DNA of 64,000 nt from Klebsiella planticola ATCC 33531 (lineage in GTDB: Bacteria > Pseudomonadota > Gammaproteobacteria > Enterobacterales > Enterobacteriaceae): the NCBI RefSeq assembly GCF_000735435.1, contig NZ_JMPP01000067.1, positions 186,001 to 250,000 of the forward strand, given 5' to 3'. Below the pieces are notes generated by a model. The model saw only the letters and a program-made list of their open reading frames with translations, ran no database searches and was not told the DNA's origin. The stretch's first letter is position 1. The number at the start of each line of letters is the position of its first letter. This document shows positions 50,271-60,047 of this stretch, piece after piece. The translations under genes were made by a program, and so were the position numbers.

Positions 50271-51663
50271 GTTGAGGCTCCTGGGTCAATGCCCGTGAAC
50301 GAGTCAGATAGTACGCACCATAACACAGGGCGACGAACGGAATCCCGCACCACAGCGCAATTCTCTGGCTGGGGTCAAAGGCAAGACCAACGCAGGCCAC
50401 CAGACACAAAATAAAGCCCAGCACCGGCACCAGCGGGTACCACGGGGCGCGATAGTGCAGTTCGCTCAGCGCTTTCCCCTGCTGGAGGTGGCGGCGACGG
50501 AACATAAAGTGCGATGCGCAGATGCTTAGCCAGACCGCCACCACCGCAAAGCCGGAGATAGCCGACAGCGCGACAAAGACCGTATCCGGCGCCACCACGC
50601 TGGAAAACAGCGCCAGTACGCCGCCCAGCATACTGACCGACAGGGCGATCAGCGGCACGCCGTTGTTGTTCACTTTGGCAAAACAGGCCGGTAGCGTCTT
50701 TTCATTCGACAGCGACCACAGCATCCGCCCGGAAGCATACAGCCCGGAGTTCGCCGCCGAGAGAATGGCCGTGAGGATCACAAAGTTAAAAATATCCGCC
50801 GCATAGGGGATCCCCACCTTTTCGAACACCAGCACAAACGGGCTTTTTTCCACCCCCGCCTGCTGCATCGGGATCAGCGCCGCCAGCACAAAAACGGTGC
50901 CGATAAAAAAGATAATCAGTCGCGCGATGGTCGTGCGGATAGCGACCGGGATGACCTGATGCGGATTTTGCGTCTCACCGGCGGCAATCCCGATAAGCTC
51001 AGTACCGGAGAAGGCGAAATTCACCGCCACCATGGTCATCAGAATCGGCAATCCACCGTGGGGGAACCAACCTTCGGCGGTGATGTTGTGCAGACCCGGC
51101 GCCGGTGAACCATCCTGCATAGGAATAAAGCCAAAGATGGCGGCACCGCCAAGAATAATAAAGGCAATGATGGTGACGACTTTCACCAGCGAAAACCAGA
51201 ATTCACCTTCGGCGAAGAAGCGTGTGGAGATGACGTTAAGGCCAAAGATCAGCGCGCAAAACAGTACGCACCAGATCCACACCGGCACCTGCGGAAACCA
51301 GTACTGCATGCAAAACCCGGCGGCGGTAAAACTTGAACCCAGCGCCACCGTCCAGGTCAGCCAGTAGAGCCACGCCACGGTATAACCGGTCGCCGGACCG
51401 AGATAGCGTGCGGCATAAACGTGAAAAGCGCCGGTTTCCGGCATCGCCACCGACAGCTCGCCCAGACACTGCATCACCAGCCAGACCACCAGCGCGCCGA
51501 TCAGATAGGCCAGCAGCGTACCCGCGGCGCCGGTGGTGGAGATGATATAACCGGTATTAAAAAATAACCCTGTACCAATGACGCCACCCAGCGACAGCAT
51601 AATCAGATGACGTGTCTTCATGGTGCGCTTTAACTGCCCACCTTGTTGTTGTGTTGTTTGCAT
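50257..51663 (-). CDS. mmuP: S-methylmethionine permease MmuP
   Basis: An inner-membrane amino-acid permease (AAT family) that imports S-methylmethionine, 468 residues with about 12 helices and the signature [17 protein letters not shown] near residue 30. Identity with E. coli MmuP is high along its whole length. ATG 51663 is preceded by AAGGTAAT; an in-frame ATG at 51687 would lie inside the Met boxes. Three MetJ boxes just upstream predict repression by methionine status. Confidence 0.95.
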   Translation of the reverse strand: MQTTQQQGGQLKRTMKTRHLIMLSLGGVIGTGLFFNTGYIISTTGAAGTLLAYLIGALVVWLVMQCLGELSVAMPETGAFHVYAARYLGPATGYTVAWLYWLTWTVALGSSFTAAGFCMQYWFPQVPVWIWCVLFCALIFGLNVISTRFFAEGEFWFSLVKVVTIIAFIILGGAAIFGFIPMQDGSPAPGLHNITAEGWFPHGGLPILMTMVAVNFAFSGTELIGIAAGETQNPHQVIPVAIRTTIARLIIFFIGTVFVLAALIPMQQAGVEKSPFVLVFEKVGIPYAADIFNFVILTAILSAANSGLYASGRMLWSLSNEKTLPACFAKVNNNGVPLIALSVSMLGGVLALFSSVVAPDTVFVALSAISGFAVVAVWLSICASHFMFRRRHLQQGKALSELHYRAPWYPLVPVLGFILCLVACVGLAFDPSQRIALWCGIPFVALCYGAYYLTRSRALTQEPQHVAE

Positions 51664-51673
51664 ATTACCTTCT

Positions 51674-51697
51674 AAACGTATGGACATCTAAACATCC
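51674..51697 (-). promoter_or_regulatory. MetJ operator (three tandem Met boxes) of mmuPM
   Basis: Read on the minus strand the contiguous 8-mers GGATGTTT, AGATGTCC and ATACGTTT each match the Met box AGACGTCT at five to six positions. They start 10 bases upstream of the mmuP ATG. MetJ dimers bind such tandem 8-mers cooperatively. The divergent permease gene at 51887 is about 190 bases away. Confidence 0.75.
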
Positions 51698-51886
51698 AAA
51701 GAAGGTCTGTTATACCCTGCCGATGGCGAAAAAGCAAAGCGTGCTGCACCATCCCGTCGCGCGATTGCCCCGCCTCTTGCCCCATTTTTGTTCATCCTGT
51801 GCCGCCGGGTGAAGCGCTGACGCCAGCCCTGTCCTGGCATCTTCTTTGCAGCGTCCTGCGTATCTTCATCTGGCGAGGCAGCGAAT

Positions 51887-53266
51887 ATGACAGGGCACAC
51901 CACGACATTAAAAAGAACGCTCGGCAGTTTCCGTTTATGGGGGATCGCCGTCGGGCTGGTCATCTCCGGTGAATATTTTGGCTGGAGCTACGGCTGGTCA
52001 CAGGCCGGGACCCTGGGCTTTATGATTGTGGCGCTGGCGATTGCCGCCATGTACTGCGCCTTTATCTTTAGCTTTACCGAGCTGACCACCGCCATTCCGC
52101 ATGCGGGCGGGCCATTCGCTTACGCCTACCGCGCATTCGGTCCGACCGGTGGCTTTATTGCCGGTTTCGCCACCCTGATTGAGTTTGTCTTTGCCCCTCC
52201 GGCGATTGCCATGGCGATCGGCGCCTATCTTAACGTCCAGTTCCCGGCGCTGGACCCCAAATGGGTCGCCTGCGGCGCCTACGTTATCTTTATGACGCTG
52301 AACATCCTCGGCGTCGGCATTGCCGCCACCTTCGAACTGATCGTCACCCTGCTGGCGATTTTCGAACTGCTGGTGTTTATGGGCGTGGTGGCGCCGGGCT
52401 TCTCATGGAGCCACTTTACCGCCAACGGCTGGGCAGGCGCAGAGAGTTTCAGCGGCCTGGCGCTGCCGGGCATGTTTGCCGCGATCCCCTTTGCTATCTG
52501 GTTCTTTCTGGCCATTGAAGGCGCATCGATGGCGGCCGAAGAGGCAAAAGATCCGCAGCGTACCATCCCACGCGCGCTGGGCGGCGGTATTCTGACCCTC
52601 ACCGTGCTGGCCATTGGCGTGATGGTGTTTGCCGGCGGCGTTGGCGACTGGCGCACTCTGGCCAACATCAACGACCCGCTGCCGCAGGCGATGAAAATGG
52701 TGGTCGGCACCAGCAGCGGCTGGCTGCATATGCTGGTGTGGCTGGGTCTGTTCGGTCTGGTGGCCTCGTTTCACGGCATCATCATGGGCTATTCCCGGCA
52801 GATCTACTCGCTGGCGCGGGCGGGCTATCTCCCTGCCGGTCTTGCCACCCTCAACCGTCGAACCCGCACGCCGCATCTGGCGATCCTCGCCGGCGGCGTA
52901 GTTGGCGTGGCCGCGATTTTCTCCGACTCGCTGATTACCATCAGCGGGATGCCGCTGACCGCCTGTATCGTCACAATGTCGGTATTTGGCGCTATTGTTA
53001 TGTATATCACCTCGATGGCGGCGCTGTTTAAGCTGCGCCGCAGCGAGCCAAATTTGATTCGTCCGTTCCGCGCGCCGCTCTACCCGTGGGCACCGGCGTT
53101 CGCCCTGGCGATGGCGGTACTCTGTCTGGTGGCGATGGTCTGGTACAACCCGCTGCTGGCGCTGATTTTCGCAGCGATGATGCTGGGAGGCTATCTGTGG
53201 TTTCGCAAAACCGCCTCCTCCCGCGAACGCGCGCCGGCGGACCCACAGCTGCGCATTGTCTCCTGA
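51887..53266 (+). CDS. Ethanolamine permease (Eat family)
   Basis: An inner-membrane APC-superfamily permease of 459 residues with about 12 helices. The N-terminus LWGIAVGLVISGEYFGWSYG and the segment FFLAIEGASMAAEEAKDPQR are characteristic of the ethanolamine permease family. GAGG about 8 bases before ATG 51887 marks the start. It is followed after 9 bases by eutB, so import and breakdown of ethanolamine are linked. E. coli imports via EutH, an unrelated family. Confidence 0.9.
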   Translation: MTGHTTTLKRTLGSFRLWGIAVGLVISGEYFGWSYGWSQAGTLGFMIVALAIAAMYCAFIFSFTELTTAIPHAGGPFAYAYRAFGPTGGFIAGFATLIEFVFAPPAIAMAIGAYLNVQFPALDPKWVACGAYVIFMTLNILGVGIAATFELIVTLLAIFELLVFMGVVAPGFSWSHFTANGWAGAESFSGLALPGMFAAIPFAIWFFLAIEGASMAAEEAKDPQRTIPRALGGGILTLTVLAIGVMVFAGGVGDWRTLANINDPLPQAMKMVVGTSSGWLHMLVWLGLFGLVASFHGIIMGYSRQIYSLARAGYLPAGLATLNRRTRTPHLAILAGGVVGVAAIFSDSLITISGMPLTACIVTMSVFGAIVMYITSMAALFKLRRSEPNLIRPFRAPLYPWAPAFALAMAVLCLVAMVWYNPLLALIFAAMMLGGYLWFRKTASSRERAPADPQLRIVS

Positions 53267-53275
53267 GGAGGCGGC

Positions 53276-54664
53276 ATGTATAAAACCACGCTATCGGGCC
53301 AGGTCTGGCGCTTTGATAGTCTGAAAACGCTGATGGCGAAAGCGTCGCCGGCGCGATCCGGCGATGCGCTGGCGGGCGTGATCGCCGATAGCGCCGAGGA
53401 GCGTATGGCGGCAAAAATCGCGCTGGCGGATGTCCCGCTGAGCGAAATTCTGGCCAATCCTCTCATCCCCTATGAACAGGATGAGGTCACCCGGCTGATT
53501 ATCGACACCCACGATAGCGGTGGATTCGCCGCTATTCGCCACCTGACGGTCGGGGATTTTCGCGACTGGCTGCTGGATGACGCCACCGATACCGCCACCC
53601 TACAACGAGTCGCGCGGGCGATAACGCCGGAAATGGCGGCGGCAGTGAGCAAACTGATGCGCAATCAGGATCTGATCCTCGCCGCCAGCAAGTGCCAGGT
53701 CATAACTCGTTTTCGCAATACGATCGGGCTACCGGGACATCTTAGCGTGCGCCTGCAGCCTAATCACCCGACGGATGACATGAAGGGCATTGCTGCCAGT
53801 ATGCTTGACGGCCTGCTGTACGGCGCGGGCGATGCGGTGATCGGCATTAACCCGGCAAGCGACAGTCTGCCGGTGCTGGCGCAGCTCAACCATATGCTCG
53901 ACGATATTATTCAGCGCTTCGCCATCCCCACCCAGTCCTGCATTCTGACCCACGTCACCAACACCCTGCAGCTGATTGAGCGCGGCGCGCCGGTCGATCT
54001 GGTGTTCCAGTCGGTGGCAGGGACCGAGGCGGCCAACAGCGGTTTTGGTATTAATCTGGCCTTACTGCAGGAAGCGCGTGAGGCGGCGCTAAGCCTTAAT
54101 CGCGGCACCCTCGGCAACAACGTGATGTATTTCGAGACCGGCCAGGGCAGCGCGCTTTCCGCCAACGCCCATCACGGCGTCGATCAGCAGACCTGCGAAG
54201 CGCGCGCCTATGCCGTTGCCCGCCATTTTGATCCGCTGCTGGTCAATACGGTGGTCGGTTTTATCGGCCCGGAGTATCTCTACGACGGTAAGCAGATCAT
54301 CCGCGCCGGTCTGGAGGATCACTTCTGCGGCAAGCTGATGGGGCTGCCGATCGGCTGCGACGTCTGCTACACCAACCACGCCGAAGCGGATCAGGATGAT
54401 ATGGATACGCTGCTGACCCTGCTGTGTACCGCCGGACTGACTTTCTTAATCGGCGTGCCGGGCGCGGACGATATTATGCTCAACTATCAGAGCACCTCCT
54501 TTCACGATGCGCTGTACGCCCGTCGTCTGCTTGGCCTGAAACACGCCCCGGAGTTTGCCGCCTGGCTGACAAAAATGCGCATTATCGATCCGGATGGCAC
54601 CCTGCGTCTGACCGATGCCCGCCATCCGCTGCTGTCCGTCCTGCCGCAAGGAGAACCGGTATGA
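53276..54664 (+). CDS. eutB: Ethanolamine ammonia-lyase large subunit EutB
   Basis: The catalytic subunit of the adenosylcobalamin-dependent lyase that splits ethanolamine into acetaldehyde and ammonia. It has 462 residues, near the usual 453-465. Recognisable blocks are YEQDEVTRLI, LQPNHPTDD, SVAGTEAANSGFGINLALL, YFETGQGSALSANAHHGVDQQ and VCYTNHAEADQDDM. GAGGAGG five bases before ATG 53276 is a strong ribosome site. Its stop overlaps the eutC ATG. It is in a short permease-eutBC set without eut shell genes, eutA or eutR. Confidence 0.95.
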   Translation: MYKTTLSGQVWRFDSLKTLMAKASPARSGDALAGVIADSAEERMAAKIALADVPLSEILANPLIPYEQDEVTRLIIDTHDSGGFAAIRHLTVGDFRDWLLDDATDTATLQRVARAITPEMAAAVSKLMRNQDLILAASKCQVITRFRNTIGLPGHLSVRLQPNHPTDDMKGIAASMLDGLLYGAGDAVIGINPASDSLPVLAQLNHMLDDIIQRFAIPTQSCILTHVTNTLQLIERGAPVDLVFQSVAGTEAANSGFGINLALLQEAREAALSLNRGTLGNNVMYFETGQGSALSANAHHGVDQQTCEARAYAVARHFDPLLVNTVVGFIGPEYLYDGKQIIRAGLEDHFCGKLMGLPIGCDVCYTNHAEADQDDMDTLLTLLCTAGLTFLIGVPGADDIMLNYQSTSFHDALYARRLLGLKHAPEFAAWLTKMRIIDPDGTLRLTDARHPLLSVLPQGEPV

Positions 54665-55440
54665 ATCCCCCCGACGCCTGGAACCCGCTGCGTGAATTTA
54701 CCGATGCGCGCATTGCGCTGGGGCGCAGCGGCGCCAGCCTGCCCACGCGCGAAGTGCTCAACTTTGGTCTGGCTCATGCCAGAGCCCGGGACGCGATTCA
54801 CCGGCCGTTTGACAGCGAACAGCTGGAACCGGAGCTGGCGGCAATGGGGCTCTCCTCGCTCACGGTCCACAGCGCCGCCGGCGATCGGCATATTTACCTT
54901 AACCGTCCGGATCTCGGGCGCCGACTGGATGAGGCCAGCCGCGCCGATCTCGCCGCCAGCGGCGTGCGGCCGGCGGATCTGCTGCTGGTGATTGGCGACG
55001 GGCTCTCCTCGTATGCCGTGCATCGTCAGGCTCTGCCGCTGATTCGCGCGCTGCTGCCCTATCTGCACACGCTGGGCATCAGACTTGCGCCGGTCGTGCT
55101 TGCCCATCAGTCCCGAGTGGCGTTAGGGGATGATATTGGCGAAACGCTGAAGGCCAGGGCGGTGGCGATATTAATCGGCGAGCGGCCCGGGCTCTCTTCA
55201 CCGGATAGCCTTGGCGTCTATCTGACCTGGCAACCGCATCGTCAACGGCTGGAGTCGGAGCGTAACTGTATTTCGAATATTCGCCCGGACGGGCTGAGCT
55301 ATGATGCCGCCGCCTTTAAGCTGGCGTGGCTGCTGGAGCAGGCTTTTTTACGTCGTCTGACCGGCGTACGTCTTAAGGATGAGAGCGATAACCCGGCGCT
55401 GCATGGCAGGGTAAAACCGCTGGGGATGCAACAGATTTAA
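54661..55440 (+). CDS. eutC: Ethanolamine ammonia-lyase small subunit EutC
   Basis: The 259-residue subunit that completes the EutBC enzyme and helps bind cobalamin. The conserved parts are TDARIALGRSGASLPTREVL, VIGDGLSSYAV and ERNCISNIRPDGLSY. The ATG overlaps the eutB stop (ATGA), so synthesis is coupled. The N-terminal extension common in microcompartment-targeted EutC seems short here, which would suit a cytosolic enzyme; this is inference. Confidence 0.94.
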   Translation: MNPPDAWNPLREFTDARIALGRSGASLPTREVLNFGLAHARARDAIHRPFDSEQLEPELAAMGLSSLTVHSAAGDRHIYLNRPDLGRRLDEASRADLAASGVRPADLLLVIGDGLSSYAVHRQALPLIRALLPYLHTLGIRLAPVVLAHQSRVALGDDIGETLKARAVAILIGERPGLSSPDSLGVYLTWQPHRQRLESERNCISNIRPDGLSYDAAAFKLAWLLEQAFLRRLTGVRLKDESDNPALHGRVKPLGMQQI

Positions 55441-55444
55441 AGCC

Positions 55445-55488
55445 GCTGGAGGCTGCGGCATGGCATCCCGCTCGCCGCAACCTCCAGC
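55445..55488 (+). terminator. Hairpin after eutC
   Basis: GCTGGAGG and TGCGG pair with CCGCA and CCTCCAGC around a 16-base loop, giving 13 pairs with one mismatch, 5 bases past the eutC stop. No U tract follows. Confidence 0.55.
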
Positions 55489-55546
55489 AGCCTCGCGCTA
55501 CACAAAGCACACCTCGTTCCAGTAGGCTTCACGCGTCCAGCGTCGC

Positions 55547-55723
55547 TCAGTATGTCTTATCATGACGGAACCACCGTGTTTCAACATTGCCGATATCCAC
55601 GCCGTAAAGGCTGGCGACTGGCAATATTGCCTCCATCATTCGTTGGGTATCCTGCTGCCCGGCTTCACCGTTAGATAAAAAAGCCAGCCAGCGCGTTAAT
55701 CGTTGCCATAGTGCTACTTTCAT
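55547..55723 (-). CDS. Small hypothetical protein (58 residues)
   Basis: ATG 55723 is preceded by GGAGGAAAA, a strong Shine-Dalgarno at good spacing. The protein starts MKVALWQRLTRWLAFLSNGE and ends VDIGNVETRWFRHDKTY. It is amphipathic and basic at both ends, with no signal peptide. The W-x-x-x-x-R-W and IG...R pattern is faintly reminiscent of small DUF1127 proteins, but I do not recognise it. It is antisense to both flanking operons, in a 533-base gap (55441-55973) whose right part (55724-55973) holds the promoter of the amino-acid ABC operon and no other visible gene. Confidence 0.5.
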   Translation of the reverse strand: MKVALWQRLTRWLAFLSNGEAGQQDTQRMMEAILPVASLYGVDIGNVETRWFRHDKTY

Positions 55724-55973
55724 TTTTCCTCCGTCGGGAAGCGATTTGCCTGACCGTATTTCAACCACAGATGGCGCAAGCCTGGAAATATCAATTCCGG
55801 GTTTTCAATCCCGGAAGGCGCATATCGCCCCGCCGGTCACGTCGGGGAATACCCATGCATTCTCTAAGTTCTTTTTTGATATAGATAAGAACTTTTTCTT
55901 CTTTGCCGGAGACGGTCGGTTTGTGGGAGCGTGATAAGCACAAAACAAAAACAGGGATTCAGGGGAAATAATC

Positions 55974-56783
55974 ATGCGCATTGCAAAAACGAAAATCGCG
56001 CTGGCGCTGGGCATTCTGGCGCTGACCGCACAGGCTCAGGCAGACCAACTGGCGGATATCAAAGCCGCCGGCGTGGTGAAAGTCGCCACCTTCGACGCCA
56101 ACCCGCCGTTTGGTTCCGTCGACCCGAAAACCCACCAGCTGGTGGGTTATGATGTCGATTTCGCCCAGGCGCTGGCAAAATCGCTTGGGGTAAAACTGGA
56201 GCTGGTAGCCACCAACCCGGCCAACCGGATTCCGCTGCTGCAATCCGGGAAGGCCGACCTGATCGTCGCCGATATCACCATCACCCCGGAACGCGCACAG
56301 GTCATTGATTTTTCTACACCGTATTTTGTCACCGGCCAGCAGTTCCTCGTCCCGGCAAAATCAGCGGACCAGCTCGACAGCTACAGCAAAGCGCGGATCG
56401 GCGCGGTCAAAGGCACTACCGGCGAACAGGCGCTGCATCAGCGTTTCCCGCAGTCGCGCGTGCTCTCCTATGACGATATTCCGCTGGCGCTGACCGCCCT
56501 GCGTAACGGCAACGTCCAGGCCATCACCCAGGACAGCACCATTCTCGCTGGCCTGCTGGCAGAGGCGCCGGACAAAGCTAACTTTAAAATCATCCCCGAT
56601 TTGCTGAGCAAAGAGGAGATCGGCGTTGGCGTCAAGAAAGGCGAACCGGCGCTGCTGAAAGCGGTCAATGACGAGCTGGTCAAGCTGGAAAAATCGGGTC
56701 AGGCCGCCAAAATCTATGATGTCTGGTTTGGCCCTGCCACCAAAACTCCACAGCCGCGTGCGTTTACCATAGAAGCTAAATAA
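55974..56783 (+). CDS. Polar amino-acid ABC transporter substrate-binding protein
   Basis: A periplasmic family 3 solute-binding protein of 269 residues with a signal peptide of about 23 residues ending AQAQA. It has [28 protein letters not shown] and [20 protein letters not shown], typical of glutamate/aspartate- and polar-amino-acid-binding proteins. AGGGGAAA precedes ATG 55974. It heads a four-gene importer operon. The exact amino acid is not clear. Confidence 0.9.
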   Translation: MRIAKTKIALALGILALTAQAQADQLADIKAAGVVKVATFDANPPFGSVDPKTHQLVGYDVDFAQALAKSLGVKLELVATNPANRIPLLQSGKADLIVADITITPERAQVIDFSTPYFVTGQQFLVPAKSADQLDSYSKARIGAVKGTTGEQALHQRFPQSRVLSYDDIPLALTALRNGNVQAITQDSTILAGLLAEAPDKANFKIIPDLLSKEEIGVGVKKGEPALLKAVNDELVKLEKSGQAAKIYDVWFGPATKTPQPRAFTIEAK

Positions 56784-56784
56784 T

Positions 56785-57603
56785 ATGTTATCGGGTCTGT
56801 TTTCACGCTCCGCGGCTTCGTCCGCGGATTTTTCGCATTTGCAGCGCGCCAGTATAGAATTTCGCCAGGCGGCAAAACGCTACGGCGACCATCAGGTGCT
56901 CAACGGCATCAATCTGCAGGTCGAACCCGGGGAAGTAGTGGCGATCCTCGGGCCGTCAGGATCGGGGAAATCAACGCTGATCCGCCTGATCAATCAGCTC
57001 GAATCCCTCAGCGCAGGCGAGATTCTGATCGACGGCAAACCCACTCGCCATCTTACGGACAGTGCGCTGCGTCAGCTACGCAGCCGCGTGGGCTTTGTTT
57101 TCCAGCAGTTCAACCTCTATGCCCATCTGACGGCGCAGGAAAATATCACCCTGGCGCTGGAGCGCGTGCACGGCTGGGAAAAAACCGCCGCGCATGAACG
57201 CGCGTTGGCGCTGCTGCAACAGGTCGGGCTGGAGGATAAAGCCCGCCAGATGCCGTCCCAGCTCTCCGGCGGCCAGCAGCAGCGCGTGGCCATTGCCCGC
57301 GCCCTCGCCTCGTCGCCGCAAATTATTCTTTTCGATGAACCCACCTCGGCGCTCGATCCGGAAATGATCGGCGAAGTGTTGCTGGTCATGAAGAAGCTGG
57401 CGCACAGCGGCATTACCATGGTGGTCGTGACGCATGAGATGCAGTTCGCGCGCGAAATTGCCGACCGGGTGGTGTTTATCGACGGCGGCGACATTCTCGA
57501 AGTGGCGCCGCCGGCGGACTTTTTCGCCCGGCCACAGCACGACCGCACGCGGCGTTTTCTGCAAAAGGTGCTCAATCCGCTGCACCAGGAGAGTCTCGAG
57601 TGA
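56785..57603 (+). CDS. Polar amino-acid ABC transporter ATP-binding protein
   Basis: The ATPase of the importer, 272 residues, with an N-terminal extension of about 25 residues before the ABC domain. Walker [11 protein letters not shown]-loop [13 protein letters not shown], signature [15 protein letters not shown], Walker [14 protein letters not shown] and H-loop VVTHEMQFA are present, as in GlnQ/GltL. It starts one base after the binding-protein gene, and its stop overlaps the GTG of the next permease. Confidence 0.92.
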   Translation: MLSGLFSRSAASSADFSHLQRASIEFRQAAKRYGDHQVLNGINLQVEPGEVVAILGPSGSGKSTLIRLINQLESLSAGEILIDGKPTRHLTDSALRQLRSRVGFVFQQFNLYAHLTAQENITLALERVHGWEKTAAHERALALLQQVGLEDKARQMPSQLSGGQQQRVAIARALASSPQIILFDEPTSALDPEMIGEVLLVMKKLAHSGITMVVVTHEMQFAREIADRVVFIDGGDILEVAPPADFFARPQHDRTRRFLQKVLNPLHQESLE

Positions 57604-58352
57604 ACCCGGTTCTCGACTGGCACGGCGTCCTGAGCGGGCAGCCGCTGCAGTGGATCATCTCCGGCTTTCTGACCACCGTGTGGGTCAGCGTCGCCGGAAT
57701 AATACTGGCGACCGTGCTGGCCGTTGTGCTGCTGGCGCTGCGCTTAGGCGGCGGTAAAGCGGGCCGCGGGCTGGTGGCCTGCTGGGTCTCGCTGTTTCGC
57801 AATACGCCGCTGCTGGTACAGCTGCTGTTCTGGTATTTCGCCGCCTGGAACCTGCTGCCGCTGGCGGCGCGGGATTTCATCAATGACGACCACGCGTGGT
57901 CCATTCTGCCGGGTAACATCTGGTGGCTGACCCCGGAGTTTCTCTGCTCGATGTGGGGACTGGGGGTATTTACCTCGGCGTTTCTGGTAGAAGAGATCGC
58001 CTCCGGGCTGCGCGCCGTCAGCCACGGTCAGCGCGAAGCCGCTCTTGCGCAAGGTTTTACGCCATGGGGCGAACTGCGTCATATTCTGCTGCCGCAGGGG
58101 CTGGCGAACGCCTGGCAACCGATCATCGGCCAGTATCTGAACCTGATGAAGCTCTCGTCGCTGGCCAGCGGCATCGGCTTTGCCGAACTGACCTACCAGG
58201 TACGACAAATCGAAAGCTATAACGCCCACGCGCTGGAGGCCTTTGCCGTCGGCACGGTGCTGTATCTGGCGCTTGGGGTGGTGATGGGGATGGCGCTGGC
58301 GCGTCTTGGCCCGGGCAAAACCCAGCACAGGAGCGCGCAGCATGAACGCTAA
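57600..58352 (+). CDS. Polar amino-acid ABC transporter permease 1
   Basis: A GltJ-like membrane subunit of 250 residues with about five helices and the HisM-type pattern ([63 protein letters not shown]). It begins at GTG 57600, overlapping the ATPase stop, and its end overlaps the second permease by 11 bases. The longer loop between helices 2 and 3 ([18 protein letters not shown]) is as in GltJ. Confidence 0.9.
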   Translation: MNPVLDWHGVLSGQPLQWIISGFLTTVWVSVAGIILATVLAVVLLALRLGGGKAGRGLVACWVSLFRNTPLLVQLLFWYFAAWNLLPLAARDFINDDHAWSILPGNIWWLTPEFLCSMWGLGVFTSAFLVEEIASGLRAVSHGQREAALAQGFTPWGELRHILLPQGLANAWQPIIGQYLNLMKLSSLASGIGFAELTYQVRQIESYNAHALEAFAVGTVLYLALGVVMGMALARLGPGKTQHRSAQHER

Positions 58353-59046
58353 TCTGGCGGTGATCGCCGATAACCTCGATTACCTGCTGTGGGGACGGCT
58401 GGCGGATGGCATTCCCGGCGGCGTGGCGTTGACCCTGATGATGGCGATCGGCGCCGCGGCGCTGGCGCTTCCTCTCGGCATTCTGCTGGCAGGCGCCGCC
58501 TGGCGTTATGGCGGGCTGGTGCGCCGACTGCTGTTCCTGTGGGCGGAGCTGATTCGCGGTATTCCGCTTATTTTCGTCATTTTTTGGCTCTGGTATCTGC
58601 TGCCGATGCTCACCGGGAGCGACCTGCCGGGGGCGGTGACGGTCACCCTGGCGCTGGCGTGGTTTACCGCCGCCTCGGTGATGCATTCGGTGCTGGCGGG
58701 GTTGCAGTCGTTGTCCGCCGGGCAGTTTGAAGCGGCGCGAACCCAGGGATTTTCTGCCGGGCAAGCGCTGCGTTTCATCCTGCTGCCGCAGGCTCTGCGC
58801 AACGTGCAGCCGTCGCTGGTGGGGATTTTTATCAACCTGCTGAAAGACACCTCGCTGGCGTTTATCGTCAACGTGCCGGAGCTCACCACCGTCGCCGGCC
58901 AGGTGAACAACCGGGTGCAGATCTACCCGCTGGCGATTTTCGTTTTCACCGGCGCGGTCTATTACCTGCTGTGCTGCGGCCTGAGCCTGCTGGCAAACCG
59001 CCGCTTTACCAGGCGTAACGCTGACAGGCGCTACGCAGGCGGGTAA
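58342..59046 (+). CDS. Polar amino-acid ABC transporter permease 2
   Basis: A GltK-like membrane subunit of 234 residues with the same family pattern (LTLMMAIGAAALALPLGILL, ELIRGIPLIFVIFWLWYLLP, AARTQGFSAGQALRFILLPQ). ATG 58342 is favoured by GGAGCG upstream; the in-frame ATG at 58306 lies deep in the previous gene. Its last 41 bases overlap the convergent LysR gene, so the operon may end by interference or inside that gene. Confidence 0.9.
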   Translation: MNANLAVIADNLDYLLWGRLADGIPGGVALTLMMAIGAAALALPLGILLAGAAWRYGGLVRRLLFLWAELIRGIPLIFVIFWLWYLLPMLTGSDLPGAVTVTLALAWFTAASVMHSVLAGLQSLSAGQFEAARTQGFSAGQALRFILLPQALRNVQPSLVGIFINLLKDTSLAFIVNVPELTTVAGQVNNRVQIYPLAIFVFTGAVYYLLCCGLSLLANRRFTRRNADRRYAGG

Positions 59047-59914
59047 GAAACTGCTGCGCGTTCGCGGTCAATGCCGATTTCTGCGACCACACGGCGCAAT
59101 ACTGCGCCGCCGGCAGCGAGGAAACCGGCAGGGTCACCAGCTTATCCCCGAGCTGGAGCGGGTGACTCATGGCCCGGGCGACAATGGTCAGATAATCCGA
59201 TTCCAGCACCATGTTGAGGCCGGTGATCACCGAGTCCGTACGCAGCGGGGTGATCGCTACCTGGCGATAAAAATGAATCAGCTCGTTTTGCAGCTGCTGG
59301 TAGTAGCCCATCGGCGACTCCGGCAGCAACCATTTCGCCCGCCGTAAGGCCATCAAATCGCTTTCATTCGCCAGCGGATGTCCTTTACGCGCCACCACGC
59401 AGAACGGCGCGGTAAACAGCGGCTCGATCATCACCCCTTCCGGCGGCCGCATCGGGTCCACCGAACCGATCGCCAGATCGATTTCGCCGCTGCGCACCCC
59501 GGGCAACAGGGAAGAGAGCTGCCCCTCTTTTAGCGTCAGCAACATCTGCGGCAACGCCTGCTTAAACCCCTCCGCCACCGCCGGAAACACCGTCAGCGCG
59601 ATCAGCGATGAAAAGCCTATCGTCAGGCGGCCGTGGGTCACCTGATTAATTTGTTCAACCTCGTCCGCCGCCCGGCGCAACTCCTCCAGCACCCACTCCG
59701 CGCGCTGCGAAAACGCGCTGCCCGCTTCGGTGAGCGTGATCCCCTCTTTGCTGCGCAGCAAAAGTTGCGTGCCGAGGGTCTGCTCCAGCTCACGCAACGT
59801 CCGGCTGAGCGCCGGCTGCGACTGGCCCAGTTCTCGTGCCGCCGAACGGATGCTGCCGCTGCGCGCCACCTGCCTTAGCGCCTGCAGATGGCTCACTTTT
59901 GGGAGATATTTCAC
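59006..59914 (-). CDS. LysR-family transcriptional regulator
   Basis: A 302-residue LysR protein. The N-terminal HTH (about 7-65) contains SIRSAARELGQSQPALSRTL, and the effector domain covers about 90-295. It resembles the TdcA/AbgR branch. It is divergent from the MFS-amidohydrolase pair, 133 bases away, and convergent with the ABC permease, so either unit might be its target, with the divergent one more likely. The 133-base gap is AT-rich near 59940-59965, where a LysR site would be expected. Confidence 0.88.
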   Translation of the reverse strand: MKYLPKVSHLQALRQVARSGSIRSAARELGQSQPALSRTLRELEQTLGTQLLLRSKEGITLTEAGSAFSQRAEWVLEELRRAADEVEQINQVTHGRLTIGFSSLIALTVFPAVAEGFKQALPQMLLTLKEGQLSSLLPGVRSGEIDLAIGSVDPMRPPEGVMIEPLFTAPFCVVARKGHPLANESDLMALRRAKWLLPESPMGYYQQLQNELIHFYRQVAITPLRTDSVITGLNMVLESDYLTIVARAMSHPLQLGDKLVTLPVSSLPAAQYCAVWSQKSALTANAQQFLTRLRSACQRYAW

Positions 59915-60047
59915 CGCCAGCCCCTATCAGAAAAAAGCATCACCTATAGAAAAATTATATCTTCCCGCCGTTGCAGTAAAGCCCCAGGATGCGGATGGGG
60001 TCTCCCGCACACACAACACACTCATGAGACAAAAGGCGGAAACAAAA

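Noticed and set aside
51664-51886. Possible SAM riboswitch upstream of mmuP
   Set aside because: The mmuP leader is very short and shows no SAM-I helices. The tandem Met boxes explain methionine control better.
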